This document shows positions 1 through 3,994 of a stretch of 8,823 nt of DNA, piece by piece. The notes under the pieces are model-generated. The model ran no database searches. It worked only from the letters and a program-made list of their open reading frames with translations, and was not told where the DNA came from. The stretch is from Collinsella aerofaciens (GTDB lineage: Bacteria > Actinomycetota > Coriobacteriia > Coriobacteriales > Coriobacteriaceae), in assembly GCA_008671285.1 (NCBI GenBank), contig RPYR01000043.1:1-8823 (forward strand), written 5' to 3'. Made by a program: the position numbers and the translations under genes. Each line of letters begins with the position of its first letter. Position 1 is the first letter of the stretch.

Positions 1-722
1 ACACTCACCCCTATGTTTCCGCCCCCGTCATTGGCGTTACCCTCGCCCTCGAGGAGGAGCGCGCCAACGGTGCTCCGATTGACGATGTCGCCATTCAGGG
101 CGTCAAGGTCGGTATGATGGGCCCGCTCGCCGGCGTCGGCGACCCCGCCTTCTGGTTCACCCTTCGCCCGATTCTGGGCGCACTGGGCGCTTCCCTGGCC
201 CTGTCCGGCAGCATCGCCGGTCCGCTGCTGTTCTTCTTCGCGTGGAACATCATCCGTTACGCCTTCCTGTGGTACACGCAGGAGTTTGGCTACAAGGTCG
301 GCTCCTCCATCGCCAAGGACCTCTCCGGCGGTCTGATGGGCAAGGTCACCGAGGGTGCTTCCATCCTGGGTATGTTCATCATCGGCGCCCTGGTCGAGCG
401 CTGGGTGTCCATCTCCTTCACCCCGGTCGTCTCCAGGGTCACGCAGTCTGCTGGCGCCTTTATCGACTGGGCTAGCCTGCCCTCCGGTTCCGAGGGTATC
501 AAGGAAGCGCTGACGATGTATAACTCCATCGGTGCTAACGCCCTTGATCAGGTGAAGGTCACCACGCTTCAGGCCAACCTCGATCAGCTCATCCCCGGCC
601 TTGCCGCCGTGTGCCTGACCCTGCTGGTCTGCAAGCTCCTCAAGAAGAAGGTCAGCCCGATCGTCATCATCCTGGCTCTCTTCGCCATCGGCATCATCGG
701 TCGCGTCTGCGGCTTCATGTAA
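1..722 (+). CDS. manZ: Mannose-family PTS system IID component, 5'-truncated by window edge
   Basis: Membrane subunit of a mannose/fructose/sorbose-family phosphotransferase permease; with IIC it forms the channel through which sugar enters while being phosphorylated by IIAB. The frame is open from base 3 and ends with TAA at 720-722, giving 239 visible residues. Family members are about 280-300 residues, so the N-terminal part lies outside the window. The first visible residues read THPYVSAPVIGVTLALEEE, followed by GMMGPLAGVGDP; both are hallmark IID segments. Hydrophobic stretches follow (SIAGPLLFFFAWNIIRYAFLW, then ASILGMFIIGAL), and the protein ends with a hydrophobic helix (VSPIVIILALFAIGIIGRVCGFM). 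A methionine at 114 is internal, because conserved family sequence continues upstream of it. The IIC and IIAB genes presumably lie to the left. manO follows 120 bp downstream on the same strand. Substrate specificity (mannose, glucose, fructose or other) cannot be read from this subunit. Confidence 0.95.
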   Translation, partial: THPYVSAPVIGVTLALEEERANGAPIDDVAIQGVKVGMMGPLAGVGDPAFWFTLRPILGALGASLALSGSIAGPLLFFFAWNIIRYAFLWYTQEFGYKVGSSIAKDLSGGLMGKVTEGASILGMFIIGALVERWVSISFTPVVSRVTQSAGAFIDWASLPSGSEGIKEALTMYNSIGANALDQVKVTTLQANLDQLIPGLAAVCLTLLVCKLLKKKVSPIVIILALFAIGIIGRVCGFM

Positions 723-772
723 GCACGTTTCGGCTTAAGACCGAGAATTGCTAGGCAAGGGCTTTTGAGCCA

Positions 773-802
773 TTGAAACGGACCGCACCCGGTGGGTACA
801 CT
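773..802 (+). promoter_or_regulatory. Candidate sigma-70-type promoter for manO
   Basis: TTGAAA at 773-778 and TACACT at 797-802 are separated by 18 bp and would start transcription near base 809, about 34 bases before the manO ATG. The same TACACT hexamer precedes the tRNA gene at 1529. The -10 hexamer lies in the loop between the arms of an inverted repeat (780-787 and 806-813). This is a match by eye only; manO could instead be read through from manZ. Confidence 0.4.
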
Positions 803-822
803 GGATGCGGTCCGATTGTTTT
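780..822 (+). terminator. Inverted repeat with T-rich tail between manZ and manO (terminator or operator)
   Basis: GGACCGCA at 780-787 and TGCGGTCC at 806-813 are perfect 8-bp inverted arms around an 18-base centre. They are followed by GATTGTTTT (814-822). As RNA this is a GC-rich stem with a U-rich tail, as in an intrinsic terminator, and could end or attenuate the PTS operon before manO. The long loop makes it a weak terminator. Because the arms flank a candidate -10 box, the dyad could instead be an operator. Confidence 0.4.
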
Positions 823-842
823 ATTTGGAGGGCGAGGCGCGC

Positions 843-1241
843 ATGGCGCAATCTCAGAACAGCACGGTCGATCTGGCAACGCCGGCAACCTGCCTGATGG
901 GGCTTACCAGCCACGGCAACGTGATGGTGGGCAATAAGGCGTTCGAGTATTACAACGAGCGCAATCCCGAGGATTATATTCAAATCCCGTGGGATGAGGT
1001 CGACTATATTGCCGCCGAGGTTTTGCGCGGCACCAAGAAGATTACGCGTTTTGCCATCTTCACCAAGGACAACGGTCACTTTACGTTTTCGACGCGCGAC
1101 GACAAAGAGACGCTTCGTGCTGTCCGCAAGTACGTCGACGAGGATAAGCTCGTGCGTTCGCCCGACTTTATCGATGTGACGGCCAAGGGCGCCAAGAGCA
1201 TCCCCTCCGTTATCAAAAACCTCTTCCACAAAGGTAACTAG
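843..1241 (+). CDS. manO: DUF956 family protein (ManO), mannose-PTS-associated
   Basis: A 132-residue soluble protein matching the DUF956 family, which is found at the end of mannose-family PTS operons and is called ManO in lactobacilli. Its biochemical role is unsettled; a regulatory or accessory role for the transporter is an inference from gene order. Visible features are the N-terminal TCLMGLTSHGNVMVGNKAFEYY, then the central segment IQIPWDEVDYIAAEVL, and a basic C-terminus (SIPSVIKNLFHKGN). No signal peptide or membrane segment is seen. I chose the ATG at 843 because GGAGGG at 827-832 sits 10 bases upstream. The in-frame ATG at 792 would add 17 residues unlike the family, would fall within the inverted repeat and candidate promoter, and has no clear ribosome-binding site. 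The gene follows manZ by 120 bp. The 61-bp repeat array begins about 25 bp after its TAG stop. Confidence 0.87.
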   Translation: MAQSQNSTVDLATPATCLMGLTSHGNVMVGNKAFEYYNERNPEDYIQIPWDEVDYIAAEVLRGTKKITRFAIFTKDNGHFTFSTRDDKETLRAVRKYVDEDKLVRSPDFIDVTAKGAKSIPSVIKNLFHKGN

Positions 1242-1263
1242 TCATTAAAGAGCGCCCCCCAAA

Positions 1264-1465
1264 GTGGGACGCAGTTTCCCATGGGGCTCGATTGGGAAAG
1301 TGCATCCCAGTTCGAGCGCCGATTCCGGGATGTAGTTTCCGGAACGGGGTCGTTTGGGAAACCGTGTCCCGTTTCGAGCCGAAATTCTGGGACACAGTTT
1401 CCAGCGAGGTCCCATTGGGAAAGTTTGACCCAGAATTTGCCTGGATAGTGGGACACACTTTCCGG
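1264..1465. repeat. Tandem ~61-bp repeat: seven alternating 15-bp quasi-palindromes (BIME-like array)
   Basis: Most of the 303-bp gap between manO and the tRNA is this array. Forward units begin at 1266 (GGGACGCAGTTTCCC), 1327 (GGGATGTAGTTTCCG), 1389 (GGGACACAGTTTCCA) and 1450 (GGGACACACTTTCCG). Reverse-oriented units begin at 1294 (GGGAAAGTGCATCCC), 1356 (GGGAAACCGTGTCCC) and 1417 (GGGAAAGTTTGACCC). The start-to-start steps are 28, 33, 29, 33, 28 and 33 bases, so the composite period is 61-62 bp. Forward-to-reverse spacers are 13-14 bases and end in TT; reverse-to-forward spacers are all 18 bases, and the first two share TTCGAGC. Each unit is nearly self-palindromic (GGGAMAC-W-GTKTCCC). The alternating orientation and two spacer classes resemble E. 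coli BIMEs made of REP sequences. A protein-binding array or a folded 3' UTR of manO are alternatives. Confidence 0.88.
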
Positions 1466-1504
1466 AGGGCTGTTCCACCGCAACTTCGAAGAGTGGCTAT
1501 ACGC

Positions 1505-1534
1505 TGTATTACAACGGCGTAAATCTGCTACACT
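1505..1534 (+). promoter_or_regulatory. Candidate promoter of tRNA-Arg
   Basis: TACACT at 1529-1534 lies 10 bases before the mature tRNA 5' end, placing the start site close to 1541. A poor -35 (TGTATT, 1505-1510) sits 18 bases upstream. The -10 is identical to the one proposed for manO. Support for the -10 is moderate and for the -35 weak. Confidence 0.35.
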
Positions 1535-1544
1535 AGTACAACAT

Positions 1545-1620
1545 GCCTCCGTAGCTCAGGGGATAGAGCACCGCTCTCCTAAAGCGGGTGTCGACGGTTC
1601 GAATCCGCCCGGGGGCACCA
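1545..1620 (+). tRNA. tRNA-Arg (anticodon CCU), CCA encoded
   Basis: A complete 76-base cloverleaf. The acceptor stem pairs GCCTCCG (1545-1551) with CGGGGGC (1610-1616), with one U-G pair. The D-stem is GCTC (1554-1557) with GAGC (1566-1569). The anticodon stem CCGCT/AGCGG (1571-1575 and 1583-1587) encloses loop CTCCTAA, with anticodon CCT at 1578-1580, which reads the arginine codon AGG. The T-arm is GACGG-TTCGAAT-CCGCC (1593-1609) with one A-C mismatch in the stem. The discriminator is A1617 and CCA is encoded at 1618-1620. A terminator-like trailer follows at once. Its 3' end is duplicated downstream at 1728-1752, and part of it is found inverted at 1676-1701. Genes for tRNA are common integration sites, which fits the debris to its right. 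Confidence 0.97.
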
Positions 1621-1630
1621 GAAGATTATG

Positions 1631-1663
1631 ACGGCGTCGCGAGAGCGGCGCCGTTTCTGGTTT
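1631..1663 (+). terminator. tRNA-Arg trailer hairpin / probable terminator 1
   Basis: ACGGCGTCGC (1631-1640) pairs with GCGGCGCCGT (1645-1654), 10 bp with one G-U pair, closed by a GAGA tetraloop. It is followed by TTTCTGGTTT. The T-tract is interrupted. TTCTGGT (1655-1661) is also complementary to ACCAGAA (1617-1623), which covers the tRNA CCA end, so the pre-tRNA could form a further 7-bp outer stem. Confidence 0.65.
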
Positions 1664-1664
1664 G

Positions 1665-1701
1665 TGGGGGCCGTCGGCGGATTCGAGCCGTCGACACCCG
1701 C
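1665..1701 (-). pseudogene. Inverted tRNA 3'-fragment ending in CCA
   Basis: Read on the minus strand from 1701 to 1665 this is a tRNA-like 3' part: anticodon-stem strand and variable loop, T-arm GACGG-CTCGAAT-CCGCC, an acceptor strand GACGGCC, discriminator C, then CCA. Bases 1676-1701 match the reverse complement of the intact tRNA (1584-1609) at 25 of 26 positions. The acceptor strand differs from that of the intact gene. I see no matching 5' half on the minus strand, so it is not a functional gene. It may come from a second, rearranged tRNA-Arg or from an integrated element that carried its own tRNA fragment. Confidence 0.6.
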
Positions 1702-1727
1702 GTCACCAATTTCCCGCGGGGGGAGTT

Positions 1728-1752
1728 TTCGAATCCGCCCGGGGGCACCAGA
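1728..1752 (+). repeat. 25-bp direct copy of the tRNA-Arg 3' end (possible att site)
   Basis: Bases 1728-1752 are identical to 1598-1622: the T-loop, the 3' strand of the T-stem, the 3' acceptor strand, the discriminator, CCA, and two bases beyond. The sequence just upstream (GGGAGTT) cannot pair as a T-stem, so this is a fragment and not a second gene. A direct repeat of a tRNA 3' end is the usual footprint of tyrosine-integrase integration (attL/attR). Only 105 bp separate the copies, so any element is gone; a collapsed tRNA duplication is the alternative. Confidence 0.8.
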
Positions 1753-1760
1753 GGAATATC

Positions 1761-1797
1761 GAGCCCGGTACCGCTATGGTGCCGGGCTCTTCTGGTT
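1761..1797 (+). terminator. Hairpin / probable terminator 2 after the tRNA 3'-end copy
   Basis: GAGCCCGGTACC (1761-1772) pairs along its whole length with GGTGCCGGGCTC (1778-1789), 12 bp with one G-U pair, loop GCTAT, followed by TTCTGGTT. The tail repeats the tail of terminator 1, and TCTGGT (1791-1796) can pair with ACCAGA (1747-1752) of the copied tRNA end. It probably stops plus-strand transcription that passes the first hairpin. Confidence 0.7.
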
Positions 1798-1805
1798 CAT
1801 GTCAT

Positions 1806-1848
1806 GTCAAAAACGAAGCGCCCGCTTGCTGGGGGAGCAAGCGGGCGC
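1806..1848 (-). terminator. Intrinsic terminator of the stp-rodA/pbpA-prkC operon
   Basis: Bases 1818-1830 and 1836-1848 are a perfect 13-bp inverted repeat (arm GCGCCCGCTTGCT) with a 5-base loop. On the minus strand the stem is followed by TTCGTTTTTGAC, a U-rich tail. There is no T-run on the other side, so it works on the minus strand. It lies about 50 bases beyond the prkC stop codon. Confidence 0.9.
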
Positions 1849-1900
1849 CTGTGAGCGAATATGTTTGCGGCGAGAGCCGTGATGAGCGGTGGGGTGGCGA

Positions 1901-3862
1901 CTAGTTGGTCGTACCGGAATCGTCGCCCGTGCCCGAGCCCGAGCCAGAGCCCGAGCCAGAAAGTGCGACCGTCAGCGTGATCGTGCTGTCGGTGGACTGC
2001 TTGCCGGTGGGGGAGACGCCCGTAACGGTGGCATCCTCGTTACCGCTTACGGGATTGCCGTTCTGGTCACAGAAGCCGATGTTATAGAAACCGGCGTTGT
2101 TGAGCGCGGTAACGGCGGCGGAAATGCTCTTGCCGTACAGGTTGCCCGGGACGGTGGCCTTGCCGGACTTCTTGGCAATGACGACGGTAATCGTGGCGCC
2201 GGGCTTCTGCTTGCCGCTGGGGTTCCAGCTGATCACGGTGCCCTCGGTAACCGAGTCGTTCTCCTGGTAGCTCACGTCGACGCCAAAGCCTGCCATATCG
2301 AGGGCGTTGCGCGCCTGGGCCTCGGTCATGTCGGTCAGGTCGGGGACGGACGTGGTATCCGGGCCGCTCGAGACCTTGTACGAGATGGTCGTGCCTTTCG
2401 CGACTTCCTTACCGGCTTCGGTGCCCTGCTCAAAGACCTGGCCCTCATCGGCCTCGTTGGCCTCCTCGGAGGCGTTGCCCTTCAGGCCAACGCTTGCCAG
2501 CGCGGCCTCGGCCTGGTCCTTGGTCAGGCCGACAAGCAGGGGAACCTCAACCTTCTCGGAGGGCTTGGGACCCTTGGAGATTACCAGGTTCACCTTGGTG
2601 CCCTTGGCCTTCTTGGTGTTGCCGTTGGGCGTCTGCTCGGCGACCTTGCCCTCGTCGACATCGTCGTTGTAGCTTTGGTCGATGGTGCCGACCTCGAGGC
2701 CGGCTTCCTTGATCAGCTCGACGGCAGTCTGCTGGTCCTTGCCCAGCACATCGGGCACGGTGACCTGCTCGCCGCCAAAGAGTCCTGTGGCAAAGGCCAC
2801 CACGATGCCGATGACGGCAACGGCTGCCACCACGGCGGCGATGATCTTGTTCTTGTTGGATTTGGGCTTTTCGACCTCGTAGGAGCCGGTGGAGCCCGAA
2901 ACCGAGCTACGGGCGGTATTCTGGCCGCTCACGCCCGAGACGGGGCGCACCATGGCGCGCGTCTGATCGGAAAGCTCGCGAGTCTTGGTGGCGCCCAGCT
3001 CGCCGGGGGCACCGATGATGCGCGTGGGCTCCGAGACGTTGACGGCACGGCCCGACAGGTAGCTGTTGAGCACCTGACGCAGCTCGTCGGCGGTCTGGAA
3101 GCGGTTTGCGGGGTCCTTCTCCATGCACTTGAGGATGATGCGCTCAAGGTCGGCGTCGACACCGGAGTTGATCTGGCTCGGCGGAATAGGCAGCTCGTTG
3201 ACCTGCTTGAGTGCGACCGAGATAGCGTCGTCACCGTCAAAGGGCACGCGGCCGGTGGCGCATTCATACATCACGACGCCCAGCGAGTAGATATCCGAGG
3301 TGGGGCCGAGGTCCTGACCACGGGTCTGCTCGGGGCTGACGTAGTGGGCGGTTCCCAGCACGTTGTTGTCTTGCGTGAGGTGGCTGTTCTTGGCGCGCGC
3401 GATGCCAAAGTCCATCACCTTGATGTTGCCGTCGGGCAGCACCATGATGTTCTGCGGCTTAATGTCGCGGTGGATGATCTCGTGCTTGTGGGCGACCGAA
3501 AGCGCGGAGCTGATCTGCGAGCCGATCTGGGCGACCTTCTTGGGGTCGAGGGCGCCGTGGCTCTTGATGCCGCTCTTAAGGTCGGTACCGCGCAGGTACT
3601 CCATGACGATGTAATAGGTGTCGCCGTCCTTGCCCCAATCGTAGACGCCCACGATATAAGGGGAGGAGAGACCGGCTGCTGCCTGGGCCTCCTGCTTAAA
3701 GCGTGCGGCGAAGGTTGCGTCGCCAGCATACTGCGGCAGCATGATCTTGACGGCTACCGTGCGGTCGAGGACCTGGTCCTGTGCACGGTAGACGGTCGCC
3801 ATGCCGCCTGTCCCCACCTTATCCTTGAGGAGGTATCTTCCCCCGAGGACCCTCTGTTCCAT
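1901..3862 (-). CDS. prkC: Membrane Ser/Thr protein kinase with four PASTA domains (PrkC/PknB type)
   Basis: A 653-residue transmembrane kinase that phosphorylates cytoplasmic proteins controlling growth and cell-wall synthesis; PASTA domains in this family bind peptidoglycan or its fragments outside the cell. The kinase domain covers about residues 10-270: Gly-rich loop VGTGGMATV (16-24), VAVK lysine 39, catalytic HRDIKPQN (131-138, Asp133), DFG (151-153), and GTAHYVSPEQ at the end of the activation loop. A Ser/Thr-rich juxtamembrane region precedes one membrane helix (about 340-361). Four PASTA repeats follow (about 366-431, 437-501, 503-564, 569-634), beginning VPDVLG, VPLLVG, VPDLTD and VPGNLYG. 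The tail is (Ser-Gly)5 then a short acidic end. I chose the ATG at 3862 because AGGAG lies 5 bases upstream; the in-frame ATG at 3877 lacks a ribosome-binding site. It is the last gene of the cluster. The 132-bp gap before it shows no convincing promoter or terminator, so cotranscription with the fusion gene is likely but unproven. Confidence 0.96.
   Translation of the reverse strand: MEQRVLGGRYLLKDKVGTGGMATVYRAQDQVLDRTVAVKIMLPQYAGDATFAARFKQEAQAAAGLSSPYIVGVYDWGKDGDTYYIVMEYLRGTDLKSGIKSHGALDPKKVAQIGSQISSALSVAHKHEIIHRDIKPQNIMVLPDGNIKVMDFGIARAKNSHLTQDNNVLGTAHYVSPEQTRGQDLGPTSDIYSLGVVMYECATGRVPFDGDDAISVALKQVNELPIPPSQINSGVDADLERIILKCMEKDPANRFQTADELRQVLNSYLSGRAVNVSEPTRIIGAPGELGATKTRELSDQTRAMVRPVSGVSGQNTARSSVSGSTGSYEVEKPKSNKNKIIAAVVAAVAVIGIVVAFATGLFGGEQVTVPDVLGKDQQTAVELIKEAGLEVGTIDQSYNDDVDEGKVAEQTPNGNTKKAKGTKVNLVISKGPKPSEKVEVPLLVGLTKDQAEAALASVGLKGNASEEANEADEGQVFEQGTEAGKEVAKGTTISYKVSSGPDTTSVPDLTDMTEAQARNALDMAGFGVDVSYQENDSVTEGTVISWNPSGKQKPGATITVVIAKKSGKATVPGNLYGKSISAAVTALNNAGFYNIGFCDQNGNPVSGNEDATVTGVSPTGKQSTDSTITLTVALSGSGSGSGSGTGDDSGTTN
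1931..1960 (-). repeat. Ser-Gly codon repeat at the 3' end of prkC
   Basis: Five tandem hexamers (plus-strand GCCCGA or GCCAGA) encode (Ser-Gly)5. TCG and TCT serine codons alternate over part of it, giving a 12-bp superperiod. Such a tract can lengthen or shorten by whole hexamers through slippage without changing frame. Confidence 0.8.
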
Positions 3863-3994
3863 TCCTGCTCCTAACATAACTATTCGCTCAACGATGTTTG
3901 TAGTACCTACGATGTGGCCGCTGGGGCCGTGTGGCGCGTTGCCGCTAACTCTTCGGCCGCGGCGCGCCTCGGGTGTCCGATTCGATCATGGGCA

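Noticed and set aside
729..775. Short stems (TCGG/CCGA and CAAGGGCT/AGCCATTG) just after manZ
   Set aside because: The stems are short or mismatched and lack a following T-run, so they are not convincing terminators.
1264..1465. Array considered as a CRISPR
   Set aside because: Units alternate in orientation and the intervals are short (13-18 bases) and partly conserved from copy to copy, unlike unique CRISPR spacers; no cas gene is visible.
1213..1522. Overlapping short frames across the 61-bp repeat array on both strands
   Set aside because: Several frames are open at once and their translations simply repeat the DNA unit (for example WETVS-type peptides). No ribosome-binding site supports any of them.
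1588..1904. Plus-strand frames of 80-88 codons overlapping the tRNA and its downstream region
   Set aside because: They run through the tRNA, hairpins and terminators and have no protein similarity that I recognise.
1889..3874. 661-codon open frame on the plus strand opposite prkC
   Set aside because: It mirrors the kinase gene. Its product is low-complexity with no recognisable domain, and long antisense frames are common in GC-rich coding DNA.
3945..3989. 14-codon minus-strand frame (leader-like) in the gap before prkC
   Set aside because: Its ATG has only a distant GGGAG (10 bases upstream, inside the end of the previous gene), and nothing suggests attenuation.
3863..3994. Possible promoter or terminator between the RodA-PbpA gene and prkC
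   Set aside because: No hexamer pair with good spacing and no stem with a U-tract was found; only short GC palindromes such as GGCCGCTGGGGCC.
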